The notes beneath the pieces were generated by a model, which saw only the letters and a program-made list of their open reading frames with translations, was not told the origin of the DNA and ran no database searches. Position numbers and translations under genes: made by a program. A DNA stretch of 64,000 bases from Erythrobacter sp. WG (GTDB lineage Bacteria; Pseudomonadota; Alphaproteobacteria; Sphingomonadales; Sphingomonadaceae). The stretch spans positions 62,001-126,000 of the forward strand of contig NZ_JAPFGY010000002.1 in assembly GCF_026586795.1 (NCBI RefSeq), in the 5' to 3' direction. Shown piece by piece: positions 28,976 to 38,124 of the stretch. Position 1 is the stretch's first letter; each line of letters opens with the position of its first letter.

Positions 28976-31096
28976 ATGAACCGCATTTCCCTTGCCGCCC
29001 TGCTGGCGGCCACCGCGCTCGCCACGCCCGCCTTCGCGCAGGAGCAGGCCCCCGCGCCCGAACCCGAGACCGGCGGCTGGACCCCGGGCAACATCACCGT
29101 CACCGGTTCCCGTGGCAGCTACACCGTCGACGAGGCCAGCGTCACCCGCACCCCCGTCCCGCTGATCGAGGTGCCGCAATCGATCCAGGTCATCACCGCC
29201 GAGCTCATCAAGGACCAGGAACTGGTCACGCTCGACGAGGCCCTGCGCAACGTCTCGGGCGTGGTGCCCTCGCTCCCGTCCGAGATCGTGCTGGTCAACC
29301 CGATCGTGCGCGGGTTCGAGGCGGAGATCTTCACCGATGGCCTGATCGGCTATGGCGACACCGCGGTGATCGATCCGGGCAGCCTGTGGAATGTCGAGCG
29401 CATCGAAGTCGCCAAGGGGCCGACCTCCACGCTGTTCGGCGGCGGGATCGGCTCGCCGGTGGGCGGGCTGATCAATCTTGTGTCGAAGACCGCCAATGGC
29501 GAGACCTTCCTCGACGGGCGGGTGCGCGCGGGGAGTTTCGAGACCTACTCGATCGCGGCGGATGCCGGGGCGGCACTGACCGACAGTCTCTCCGCCCGCG
29601 TGGTTGCCGAATACCAGTCCTCCGAGGACAATATCGACGTGGTCGAGATCGACCGCCTGCTGATCGCGCCTTCGGTGCGCTTCGCGCCTTCGGAGAACAC
29701 CGAAATCGTGGGCCGCTTCACCTATACCCGCATCGCGCAGCTCGAATATGCGGGGCTTCCGGCGATCTTCATGGACGACCCGCGCGTCGATCCCGAGCGC
29801 TTTACCGGCGCGACCAACGCCCCCGATACCGAGGTCGAGAACCTCACCGCCCAGATCGAATGGACCCAACGCCTTTCCGACGGTCTCACCTTCAATCTGC
29901 GCGGTCGCCGCTACGAGAACGACTTCCGCGAATTCGCCACCTCGCCCTTCCTCGCCTTCTTCCCCTGCGGGGCGGCCTCGGGGCTGAACGCCACCTCCTG
30001 CCCGCAGATCCGCGCGCAGCTGCCCGCCTCGATTGACGAATGGACGGTCGACGGCTCGCTGACGGCGGAGTTCACCACCGGCACCATCGAGCACGTCGTG
30101 CTCGGCGGGGTGCAGTGGGACCGGGCGGATTACGATGCGGCGATCGGGTTTGACCTCTTCAATGTCGAGGCCTTCGACTATGCCGATCCGGCGGCCGATT
30201 TCGACTTCTTCCCGATCCCGGCGCTCTCACAGTTCAACACCAACCGCTACGAGACGCTCGCGGCCTACGTGCAGGACCAGCTGACCATCGGCGAGCGGCT
30301 CCACGTGCTCGCCTCGCTGCGCTATTCGCGGCTCGGCCTGACTGAGTTCGTCGGCGGGGCAGGCAATGACGAGGTCTATCACGAATGGGACCCGCGCGTG
30401 GGCGTCACCTTCGACGTCACCGAGGGCGTCAGCCTGTTCGCGGGCTATGCCACCGGATCGCGCCTGTCGATCTTCTTCAACGGCACCACCAGCCCCGTGC
30501 CCGAGCGGTCGGAAAGCTGGGAGGGCGGAGTCAAGTTCGCGCTTGGCGACACCGGCCTGTCGGGAACCATCGCCGCCTTCCGGCTCGATCGCACCAACGT
30601 GCCGACGCCCGATCCCACCACCTTCTTCACCTCGATCCAGACCGGCGCCCAGCGCAGCGAGGGGATCGAGGCGGATGTCATCTACGAACCGAACCCCGCT
30701 TTCTCGCTGCTGGCGAGCTACGGCTACAGCGATGCGCGCGTCACCGCCGATACGGTGATCCCGGTCGGTAGCCGCCTTCCGCGCGTGCCCGATCATCGCG
30801 GGCGGATCGCGGCGCGCTACCGCTTCCTCGACGGGGGCATGAAGGGGCTGGAACTGGGTGCGGGGCTGACCGCCGCCAGCGACAGCGTGATCGCGCTGCC
30901 CAACGGCGCCGAGGTCGATGGCTATGTCGTCGCCGACGCGCAGGCGAGCTATGAGATCGGCGGCATCCGCATCGGCCTCAGGGTCGATAACCTGTTCGGC
31001 GCGGACTACTTCGTGCCCTATCAATACTTCGCGCAGGACGTGGTGCGCCCCGGCAACCCGCGCTCGGCCTTCGTCACACTCGGCTTCGGCTTCTGA
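28976..31096 (+). CDS. TonB-dependent receptor
   Basis: Outer-membrane active transporter of 706 residues. Sec signal peptide (MNRISLAALL...PAFA), then a plug domain of siderophore-receptor type (EVPQSIQVITAELIKDQ, RNVSGVV, ERIEVAKGPTSTLFGGG) and a 22-strand barrel ending in aromatic F. The annotation by motif would be ferric siderophore uptake, but it lies 29 bp downstream of SCO1 and directly upstream of a DJ-1/PfpI protein gene, so a copper-containing ligand is a serious alternative (inference). Confidence 0.93.
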   Translation: MNRISLAALLAATALATPAFAQEQAPAPEPETGGWTPGNITVTGSRGSYTVDEASVTRTPVPLIEVPQSIQVITAELIKDQELVTLDEALRNVSGVVPSLPSEIVLVNPIVRGFEAEIFTDGLIGYGDTAVIDPGSLWNVERIEVAKGPTSTLFGGGIGSPVGGLINLVSKTANGETFLDGRVRAGSFETYSIAADAGAALTDSLSARVVAEYQSSEDNIDVVEIDRLLIAPSVRFAPSENTEIVGRFTYTRIAQLEYAGLPAIFMDDPRVDPERFTGATNAPDTEVENLTAQIEWTQRLSDGLTFNLRGRRYENDFREFATSPFLAFFPCGAASGLNATSCPQIRAQLPASIDEWTVDGSLTAEFTTGTIEHVVLGGVQWDRADYDAAIGFDLFNVEAFDYADPAADFDFFPIPALSQFNTNRYETLAAYVQDQLTIGERLHVLASLRYSRLGLTEFVGGAGNDEVYHEWDPRVGVTFDVTEGVSLFAGYATGSRLSIFFNGTTSPVPERSESWEGGVKFALGDTGLSGTIAAFRLDRTNVPTPDPTTFFTSIQTGAQRSEGIEADVIYEPNPAFSLLASYGYSDARVTADTVIPVGSRLPRVPDHRGRIAARYRFLDGGMKGLELGAGLTAASDSVIALPNGAEVDGYVVADAQASYEIGGIRIGLRVDNLFGADYFVPYQYFAQDVVRPGNPRSAFVTLGFGF

Positions 31097-31110
31097 GAGG
31101 AGACAGACCC

Positions 31111-31992
31111 ATGACACTCGACAGACGCGCCCTCTTGGGCGGCATGACGGGGGCGGCGCTGCTCGCTCCCTGGCTCGCGCTCGAAAAGGCGATGGCGCAG
31201 AGCGCCGCCGGCCATGCAGGCCACAGCCCCGCCGCCGGTTCGCCGAGCCTTGAGGAACAGCAGGCGATGGCCGCGCATCAGCAGTCGATGCAGGACCTGT
31301 TCGGCGAGTACCTGTTCCGCAACGAACAGATCGCGATGCTGCTCTACCCCGGCTTCACCGCGCTCGATCTTGTGGGCCCGCACTACTTCTTCGCCTGCCT
31401 GTTCGGGGCGAAGGTGCATCTGGTGACGACCGGAGCCGATCTGGCACCGGTCGCCTCGGACCTCGGCCTTGCGATCTCGCCCACGGTGACGCTGGAGGAC
31501 ACCCCCGCCGATCTCGACGTGCTGTTCTTCCCCGGCGGCACCACGGGAACGATGGACGTGATGAAGTCGCAGCGCACCATTGCCTGGGTGAAAGACCGCG
31601 CCTCGCGCGCCAAGCACATCACCAGCGTGTGCACCGGCTCGATGATCCTCGGCAAGGCCGGACTGCTTAAGGGCAAGCGCGCGACCTCGCACTGGGCAAC
31701 CTTCCCGGTGCTGGAGGATTTCGGCGCGATTCCCGTCAATGAGCGCGTGGTCAGGGACGGCAACATCCTGACCGGCGCAGGCGTTTCGGCGGGGCTCGAT
31801 TTCGCCATTGCGCTGACCGAACAGCTGCGCGGCCGTGACTATGCCGAGGCGCTGGTGCTCCAGGCCGAATACGCGCCCGAGCCGCCGATTGTGGCCGGTT
31901 CGATGACCACCGCTTCGGCCCCGGTCGGCAACATGATGAGCCAGATGTTCGCCCCTGTCGCTGAGCAATTCCGGGATCTGGCAAAGACCTGA
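31111..31992 (+). CDS. Tat-exported DJ-1/PfpI family protein, isonitrile-hydratase-like
   Basis: 293 residues. The N-terminus is a Tat signal (LDRRALLGGMTG and a hydrophobic stretch), followed by a His-containing linker (AAGHAGHSPAAG). The DJ-1/PfpI domain resembles isonitrile hydratase and AraC-type amidase domains: LLYPGFTALDLVGP and the nucleophile elbow SVCTGSMILGKAGLLKG with Cys174. Most relatives are cytosolic, so export is unusual. It is encoded 14 bp after the TonB receptor and ends the cluster. The isonitrile hydratase activity is a family-level guess. Confidence 0.85.
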   Translation: MTLDRRALLGGMTGAALLAPWLALEKAMAQSAAGHAGHSPAAGSPSLEEQQAMAAHQQSMQDLFGEYLFRNEQIAMLLYPGFTALDLVGPHYFFACLFGAKVHLVTTGADLAPVASDLGLAISPTVTLEDTPADLDVLFFPGGTTGTMDVMKSQRTIAWVKDRASRAKHITSVCTGSMILGKAGLLKGKRATSHWATFPVLEDFGAIPVNERVVRDGNILTGAGVSAGLDFAIALTEQLRGRDYAEALVLQAEYAPEPPIVAGSMTTASAPVGNMMSQMFAPVAEQFRDLAKT

Positions 31993-32683
31993 GTGGTCGG
32001 TCGAGCGGGCTGGGCTGCACAAGGCTGCCCAGCCTAATCGACTAGGCGGGAAGCCGCCATTCGCCAGTCCACCCACGACCGTCCATGAGCGGGGCCGATG
32101 CCGCATCCCGAAACCCGCTTGGCGATCCGGTCTACGACCTCCATCCTCACGGCGTAACGCGATAGCTGCCGTATGCGAGGGCCGTCGGTAACCCACTCGC
32201 CACGATCAGTTCCTATTCTGCTGCGAGCGCCTCGCGGGGCATTTCTGGCGCGAGCTGCTGATGCCGTGCTGGAAGGAGGCGGTGCTCCAACTCCGCAAGA
32301 AGGGGCCGACGCAGCTGCCTCTGGACCCGTGCATCCGAGACGACAAATCGGTGCCGAACCGCCTCGAACGCGACCCCGCGCCGCGGTTCTACCCGACCCT
32401 TGCGGGCGCCGACGCCTTTGACGCGCGCCTGCTTGCGCTGCTGTAGGCTCACGGCGTCGGTAGCGGTGGCAAACCTTGCTGGATGGGGGAAGACCCCGGA
32501 CCCCGCCTGATTGCCGGCACCCGGGTGCGATGGGTCGGAAAAACCTCGGACTTCCATCCTCCAGGCGACGTATGCAAACGCAGCCGTATGGTCAACAAGG
32601 TCTGGGGAGGTTCCGCCGCCGTTTGTCTCCCAGGGTTCACGGCAGGTGCCACAACCCCGTGTCGATGCACCCACCACACCTCA
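31993..32683. other. Gap with a possible gene remnant
   Basis: About 690 bp between the copper cluster and the beta-barrel gene. A plus-strand frame near 32215-32446 ends FDARLLALL and contains HFWRELLMPCWKEAVLQLRKKG, which reads like the tail of a broken protein gene, but no family is recognised. A minus-strand frame also crosses the stretch. Nothing else could be supported. Confidence 0.4.
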
Positions 32684-33523
32684 TCAGAACCGCGCCGAAA
32701 TCCCAACATAGACCTGCACATCGGGCGTCGCCTGGTTAAGGCCGAAATTGCCGCCGACATCGAGCTGTAGCTCGTCGGACAGAAGGTAGCTCAGCGCCGC
32801 GTCGGCCGAATACTGTCGCACCGTCCCGGCCGGGTCCCAGTTCTGCGAGGTCCACAGTTCCACCGCCATCGTGGTGCGCGCGGCGATAGGATAGGCGAGG
32901 TTGACCACGCCCTGGAGCTCCAGATGGCGGTCCTCGGGCGCAATGGCATCGGCAAGCAGGTTGAGCTGCGGCACCAGCGTCAGCGTGGCCTTGCCGACCG
33001 GCACCTGCACCGGAACGATCAGGCCGCCTTCCCACTCGCCATTGCCGATGCCTATCTCGGCAGTGGGGGCCTTGACGAAGGGCAGCAGGGCGACCTGCAC
33101 GCGGCTCTCGGCGCCGGTGAGGCGTTGCTTGAAGCGCACCGTCAGGTCGCCCACGCCGGTCTGGCTGACGGTCTCGCCGCCCGCGTGGGTGCGCACCTCG
33201 ACCAGCGGCGCGATGTTCAGCTGGATGTCGCTGTTGGTGCCGAGGCCGTATTTCACGGTCGGGTTGGTATAGAGCAGCACGTCAGCGCGGGCGGGGCCGG
33301 TTGCGATCCGGCTCCAGCTGAACAGATCAGCTTCGACCTGCACCATGCCTTCGGGAACAGTGCAGACCGCGTTGCTTTTGGTCGGCCGGTCGGTGCAGAT
33401 CGGGCCGGGGTCCAGAGCGACCGTTTCCTCGGCGACCGGCGCATCCGTTTCCTGAGCGGCGAGCGGCGCGCCAAGGCTTGCAAGCAGCGCCGTTGCAGCG
33501 AGCGGCAGGTTCGACAGATTCAT
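32684..33523 (-). CDS. Outer-membrane beta-barrel transporter-like protein
   Basis: 279-residue exported protein with a Sec signal peptide (ending APLAA), an N-terminal ICTDRPTKSNAVCTVPEG segment and repeated amphipathic strands, ending in aromatic F as outer-membrane barrels do. It fits the MetA-pathway/phenol-degradation barrel family (PF13557 type), whose members are poorly characterised porin-like proteins. Start ATG 33523 has an AGAGGA ribosome-binding site nine bases upstream. It is divergent from the kdp operon and shares with it an intergenic region full of symmetric GTGAAATC boxes. Confidence 0.8.
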   Translation of the reverse strand: MNLSNLPLAATALLASLGAPLAAQETDAPVAEETVALDPGPICTDRPTKSNAVCTVPEGMVQVEADLFSWSRIATGPARADVLLYTNPTVKYGLGTNSDIQLNIAPLVEVRTHAGGETVSQTGVGDLTVRFKQRLTGAESRVQVALLPFVKAPTAEIGIGNGEWEGGLIVPVQVPVGKATLTLVPQLNLLADAIAPEDRHLELQGVVNLAYPIAARTTMAVELWTSQNWDPAGTVRQYSADAALSYLLSDELQLDVGGNFGLNQATPDVQVYVGISARF

Positions 33524-33590
33524 CACGCAATTCCTCTTGAAGCGCGGCAATCGTTGCGCCGCCGATGCCGCGCCAATGGCGCCAGCCAAT

Positions 33591-33722
33591 GTGAAATCGC
33601 GATGCGGAAACACCGTGCATCGCGTGAAATCTGCGTGAAGGCGTGACATTCCGGCCTGGGTTCGCGGGCTGATTTCACGCAGATTTAATGCGCAAGGCCG
33701 GTTTCCAGCGGCGAGATTTCAC
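33591..33722. promoter_or_regulatory. Symmetric GTGAAATC box array between divergent genes
   Basis: The octamer occurs four times: GTGAAATC at 33591-33598 and 33624-33631, and its complement GATTTCAC at 33671-33678 and 33715-33722. The two inner copies are extended by TGCGTGAA or CGCAGATTT. The first pair points one way and the second pair the other, mirrored about 33656, as expected for a regulator controlling both divergent units. KdpE is the obvious candidate because it is encoded in the same cluster (inference). Confidence 0.6.
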
Positions 33723-33771
33723 GTTGGTTGGCGGCATGGGGCCTCATCGTGTTTGCGCATTGGGAGTCCCC

Positions 33772-33861
33772 ATGACCTTCGATCTCCTGCTGGCCGCGCT
33801 GGTCGCGCTCGGCCTGCTCGCCTATCTCACTTTCGTCCTGCTGCGCCCGGAGCGGTTCTGA
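33772..33861 (+). CDS. kdpF: Potassium-transporting ATPase small subunit KdpF
   Basis: Only 29 codons: a single hydrophobic helix ([20 protein letters not shown]) ending RPERF, the classic KdpF pattern of a lipid-like stabilising subunit of the KdpFABC complex in the inner membrane. Its TGA overlaps the kdpB ATG (TGATG), indicating translational coupling. It is easily missed because of its size. Here it precedes kdpB rather than kdpA. Confidence 0.9.
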   Translation: MTFDLLLAALVALGLLAYLTFVLLRPERF

Positions 33862-35870
33862 TGGCAAACTCCGGCATGTTCGACCGGGCGCTGATCGGCC
33901 CGGCCGCGCGCGATGCTTTCGTCAAGCTCGATCCGCGCACGCTGGCGCGCAACCCCGTGATGTTCGCCACCGCAGTGGTTGCGGCGGCGGCGACGCTGAT
34001 CCTGTTCTACCACCTGTCGATGGGCACGGGCGACATCCTGTTCGAGGGGCAGCTGGTGGTCTGGCTGTGGGTGACGGTGCTGTTCGGCAATTTCGCCGAG
34101 GCGCTGGCCGAGGGGCGCGGCAAGGCGCAGGCCGCTTCGCTTCGGGCCACCAAGGACCAGCTCGTCGCGCACCGGATCGACAAGCGCGGCATCACCGAGG
34201 AGATCCCGGCAACCCAGCTGAAGCGCGGCGATGTCGTGATCGTGGTCGCCGGGCAGCAGATCCCGGCAGACGGTGAGGTCGTCGCAGGGGTCGCCTCGGT
34301 CAACGAGGCTGCGATCACCGGCGAGAGCGCGCCCGTGATCCGCGAGGCGGGCGGCGACCGTTCGGCGGTGACGGCGGGGACGACCGTCATCTCCGACCAG
34401 CTTCAGATCAGGGTCACTGCCGAGCCAGGCAGCGGGTTCCTCGACCGGATGATCGCGCTCGTGGAAGGCGCGAGCCGGCAGAAGACGCCGAACGAGATCG
34501 CGCTGACGATCCTGCTCACCGGCCTGACGCTCGTGTTTCTTATCGCGGTCGGCACGCTACCCGCTTTCGCTGCCTATGCTGGCGGGAGCATCGCCATTCC
34601 GGTGCTGATCGCGCTGTTCGTGGCGTTGATCCCGACCACCATTTCCGGGCTGCTCTCCGCCATCGGTATCGCCGGGATGGACCGGCTGATCCGCTTTAAC
34701 GTGCTCGCCAAGTCGGGCCGTGCGGTGGAAGCGGCGGGGGACATCGGCACGCTGCTGCTCGACAAGACCGGGACGATCACCATCGGCGACCGGCAGGCGA
34801 GCGAGTTCGTGGCGCTGACCGGGGTGGCCGAGGCCGATCTGGTGGGCGCCGCCCGGCTCGCGAGCCTTGCCGACGAGACGCCGGAGGGACGCTCCATCGT
34901 GGTTCTGGCGGGTGCGGGCGAACCCCTCTCGGCAGATGCCCAGGTGGTGGGCTTTACCGCCCAGACCCGGGTGAGCGGCATCGACCTTGAGGGTCGCAGC
35001 ATCCGCAAGGGTGCGGTCGATGCCGTTCTTCGCCTTGGGGACTACCCCGAAGCCGCCGTTACCGAACTGCGCCGCGTCACTAACCGGATCGCGCAGGCCG
35101 GCGGCACGCCGCTGGCGGTGGTCGAGAACGGGCGGCTGCTCGGCGCGGTCCACCTCAAGGACATCGTCAAGGCGGGCATTCGCGAACGCTTCGTCGAACT
35201 CCGGCGCATGGGCATCCGCACGGTGATGATCACCGGCGACAATCCGCTCACCGCCGCCGCTATCGCCGCCGAGGCAGGGGTAGACGACTTCCTCGCCGAG
35301 GCGACGCCCGAGGACAAGCTTGCCTACATCCGCAAGGAACAGGCCGAGGGCAAGCTGGTTGCCATGTGCGGCGACGGCACCAATGACGCGCCTGCACTCG
35401 CCCAGTCGGATGTCGGCGTCGCCATGAACACCGGCACCCAGGCCGCGCGCGAGGCCGGGAACATGGTCGATCTCGACAGCGACCCGACCAAGCTGATCGA
35501 GGTGGTCGGCATCGGCAAGCAGTTGCTGATGACGCGCGGCGCGCTCACCACTTTCTCGATCGCCAACGACGTCGCCAAGTATTTTGCGATCCTGCCGGCG
35601 ATCTTCGTGGTGCTCTATCCGGGGCTCGGCGCGCTCAACGTCATGGGGCTGGCGAGCCCCAACAGTGCGATCCTATCGGCGATCATCTTCAATGCGATCA
35701 TCATCCCCCTGCTGGTGCCGCTGGCACTGAAGGGTGTCGCCTACCGCCCCATGCCCGCGGCGAGCCAGCTCCTGCGCAACCTTGCGATCTACGGCGGCGG
35801 CGGCGTGATCGCGCCGTTCGTCGGCATCAAGCTCATTGACCTCGCTGTCGCCGGCCTCGGCCTCGCCTGA
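33861..35870 (+). CDS. kdpB: Potassium-transporting P-type ATPase ATP-binding subunit
   Basis: Catalytic P-type ATPase subunit of the high-affinity K+ uptake complex. 669 residues, normal for KdpB. Motifs: [10 protein letters not shown] of the actuator domain, the phosphorylated Asp301 in DKTGTITIG, and [21 protein letters not shown] of the hinge. Transmembrane segments carry the KdpB-typical [10 protein letters not shown]. The start MANSGMF at 33861 overlaps the kdpF stop. It lies upstream of kdpA, an inverted order relative to the canonical kdpFABC. Confidence 0.98.
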   Translation: MANSGMFDRALIGPAARDAFVKLDPRTLARNPVMFATAVVAAAATLILFYHLSMGTGDILFEGQLVVWLWVTVLFGNFAEALAEGRGKAQAASLRATKDQLVAHRIDKRGITEEIPATQLKRGDVVIVVAGQQIPADGEVVAGVASVNEAAITGESAPVIREAGGDRSAVTAGTTVISDQLQIRVTAEPGSGFLDRMIALVEGASRQKTPNEIALTILLTGLTLVFLIAVGTLPAFAAYAGGSIAIPVLIALFVALIPTTISGLLSAIGIAGMDRLIRFNVLAKSGRAVEAAGDIGTLLLDKTGTITIGDRQASEFVALTGVAEADLVGAARLASLADETPEGRSIVVLAGAGEPLSADAQVVGFTAQTRVSGIDLEGRSIRKGAVDAVLRLGDYPEAAVTELRRVTNRIAQAGGTPLAVVENGRLLGAVHLKDIVKAGIRERFVELRRMGIRTVMITGDNPLTAAAIAAEAGVDDFLAEATPEDKLAYIRKEQAEGKLVAMCGDGTNDAPALAQSDVGVAMNTGTQAAREAGNMVDLDSDPTKLIEVVGIGKQLLMTRGALTTFSIANDVAKYFAILPAIFVVLYPGLGALNVMGLASPNSAILSAIIFNAIIIPLLVPLALKGVAYRPMPAASQLLRNLAIYGGGGVIAPFVGIKLIDLAVAGLGLA

Positions 35871-35888
35871 GCCGCAAAGGAATCTGAC

Positions 35889-37547
35889 ATGCTTGCAAGC
35901 ATCCTCACCATCATCCTCGTCGTCGGCGGCACGGCGCTCCTGTCGTGGCCGCTCGGCAAATACATGGCCGCGCTGTTCTCGGGCCGCTTCGCCGCTGCCG
36001 ATCGGCTATTCACTGCCGCCACGGGAGGCGCGGGAGAGCAGGACTGGAAGACCTATTCGCTCAGCCTCATCGCCTTCAACGTGGTGATGTTCGGCTTCGT
36101 CTTCCTGCTGCTCGCCACCCAGCATCTCCTGCCCTTCAACCCCGACGGTCAGGGTGCGGCCAGCATCGACCTCGTGTTCAACACCGCTGCCTCCTTCACG
36201 ACCAACACCAACCTCCAGCACTATTCGGGCGAGAGCACCTGGAGCTACCTCGCGCAGTTGGGCGGGCTGATGTGGCTGCAATTCGTCTCGGCCGCGACCG
36301 GCATCGCGGCGCTTGCTGCCCTGGCGCGGGGTATCGGGGGGCAGTCCAGCATGGGCAACTTCTTCCTCGACGTGCAGCGCGCCTCCTTCTGCGTGCTGTT
36401 GCCGCTGGCGATTGTCGTGGGCGTCTGGCTGGCGCTTGCGGGTGTGCCGATGACCCTCGACGGGGCGGCCAGCGTCACCACGCTGGAAGGCGCCACGCAA
36501 ACCATCGCGCGCGGGCCGGTGGCGGCTTTCGTCGCCATAAAGCAGCTTGGCACCAACGGCGGGGGCTTCTTCGGGCCGAACTCGACCCACCCGCTCGAAA
36601 ACCCGAGCTTCTGGTCGAACCTCGCCGAAATGGTCTCGCTCATCCTCATCCCCATGGCCTGCGTCTGGATGTTCGGGCGCATCATCGGCCGCCCCAAGCA
36701 CGCAGCGGTCATCTTCGGCGTGATGGCCGCGCTGCTCGTGATCAAGCTCACCGCCGCCGCCACCTTCGAGAGCGCGCCGACGATGGCCTTCGCCGACCTT
36801 CCGGTGCAGCAGGACATCGGCAACCTGGAAGGCAAGGAACTGCGCCTCGGAGCGATTACCGGGCCGCTCTGGGCGGTCCTCACCACCGCGACGAGCAACG
36901 GCTCGGTCGGGGCGATGCACGACAGCCTCAACCCGCTCACCGGGCTCGTGCCGATGGCGGGGATGTGGCTCAACGAGACCTTCGGCGGGGTCGGCGTCGG
37001 CATGATCAACATGTTCCTCTACATCGCGCTCGCGGTGTTCGTGGCGGGCATGATGGTAGGGCACACGCCCGAATATCTCGGTCACCGCATCGAAGGCCGC
37101 GAGATGCGGCTGGTCGTGCTGGCCCTCATCAGCCATCCCTTGCTGATCCTCGGCGGCACCGCCCTGTTCGCCGCGACCCCCTGGGGCCTCGACACCCTCA
37201 ACAACACCGGCGCGCACGGGTTTTCCGAGATCCTCTACGAACTCAGCTCGTCCGCGGCCAACAACGGCTCGGGTTTCGAGGGACTGGGGGACAACACCCC
37301 CGCGTGGAACATCGCCACCGGCCTTGTCATGCTGATCGCGCGCTTCCTGCCGATCATCGTGCCGCTCGCCATCGTCGGCTCGCTGATGGCCAAGCGCCGC
37401 AGCGCCGAGAGCGCGGGCACATTGAGTGTCGAAGGGCCGACCTTCGGAGTGATGCTCTTCGTCGTGATCGTGATCTTCGGCGCGCTCACCTTCTTCCCCG
37501 CTGCCGCGCTCGGCCCGATCGCCGAGCATGTCACCCTGATGCGCTGA
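35889..37547 (+). CDS. kdpA: Potassium-transporting ATPase channel-like subunit
   Basis: K+-selective subunit related to SKT/Trk channels, 552 residues with about ten transmembrane helices. The four selectivity-filter loops are visible: TNTNLQHYSGE, GTNGGGFFG, TSNGSVGA and AANNGSGF. It binds external K+ and passes it through the tunnel to KdpB. It lies 18 bp downstream of kdpB. Confidence 0.98.
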   Translation: MLASILTIILVVGGTALLSWPLGKYMAALFSGRFAAADRLFTAATGGAGEQDWKTYSLSLIAFNVVMFGFVFLLLATQHLLPFNPDGQGAASIDLVFNTAASFTTNTNLQHYSGESTWSYLAQLGGLMWLQFVSAATGIAALAALARGIGGQSSMGNFFLDVQRASFCVLLPLAIVVGVWLALAGVPMTLDGAASVTTLEGATQTIARGPVAAFVAIKQLGTNGGGFFGPNSTHPLENPSFWSNLAEMVSLILIPMACVWMFGRIIGRPKHAAVIFGVMAALLVIKLTAAATFESAPTMAFADLPVQQDIGNLEGKELRLGAITGPLWAVLTTATSNGSVGAMHDSLNPLTGLVPMAGMWLNETFGGVGVGMINMFLYIALAVFVAGMMVGHTPEYLGHRIEGREMRLVVLALISHPLLILGGTALFAATPWGLDTLNNTGAHGFSEILYELSSSAANNGSGFEGLGDNTPAWNIATGLVMLIARFLPIIVPLAIVGSLMAKRRSAESAGTLSVEGPTFGVMLFVVIVIFGALTFFPAAALGPIAEHVTLMR

Positions 37548-37560
37548 GGAGCTAATCCCG

Positions 37561-38115
37561 ATGCAATACATCTTTCCCGCGATCCGGCTGTGGCTGGTCA
37601 CCTTCCTCGTCTGCGTGGTGCTCTACACCGGGCTGATCCTCGGCTTTGCGCAAGTCGCCGCCCCCTTTGGTGCCAATGGCTCGATCATCGCGGTCGGCGG
37701 CAAGGCGGTGGGCAGCGAGCTCGTCGCGCAGAAATTCACCAGCCCGCGCTATGTCTGGCCGCGTCCGTCGGCCGTCGATTACAACGCAATGGGTGCGGCG
37801 GGGAGCAACAAGTCTCCGACCAGCCCCGATCTGACCAAGCGCGCCGAGGAGACGATCACCGCCTATGGTGCAACGCGGGACAGGCCGCTTCCTGCGGATC
37901 TCGTGGCGGCCTCGGGTGGCGGGCTCGATCCGCACATCAGTCTCGCCGGTGCGCTCTACCAGGCCGAACGGGTTGCCCAGGCGCGGGGCCTGTCGCGCGG
38001 CGAGGTGGAGCGGCTGATCGAAGCCGAGGCGACCAGCGTCGGCGGGCCGCTTGCCCCCGAACGGATCGTCAACGTGCTCCAGCTCAATCTGGCGCTCGAC
38101 CGGCAGGAGCGGTAG
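37561..38115 (+). CDS. kdpC: Potassium-transporting ATPase KdpC subunit
   Basis: Periplasmic-facing accessory subunit of the Kdp complex, 184 residues with one N-terminal helix (about 11-33). Family motifs are GSELVAQKFTSPRYVWPRPSA, the ASGGGLDPHISLAGA segment and RVNVLQLNLAL-like ending (IVNVLQLNLAL). It follows kdpA by 13 bp and precedes kdpD by nine, so F-B-A-C-D-E is one operon. Confidence 0.97.
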   Translation: MQYIFPAIRLWLVTFLVCVVLYTGLILGFAQVAAPFGANGSIIAVGGKAVGSELVAQKFTSPRYVWPRPSAVDYNAMGAAGSNKSPTSPDLTKRAEETITAYGATRDRPLPADLVAASGGGLDPHISLAGALYQAERVAQARGLSRGEVERLIEAEATSVGGPLAPERIVNVLQLNLALDRQER

Positions 38116-38124
38116 TCCAGCCCC

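Noticed and set aside
32483-32770. 95-codon plus-strand frame
   Set aside because: It overlaps the end of the beta-barrel gene on the other strand and shows no recognisable domain or good start context.
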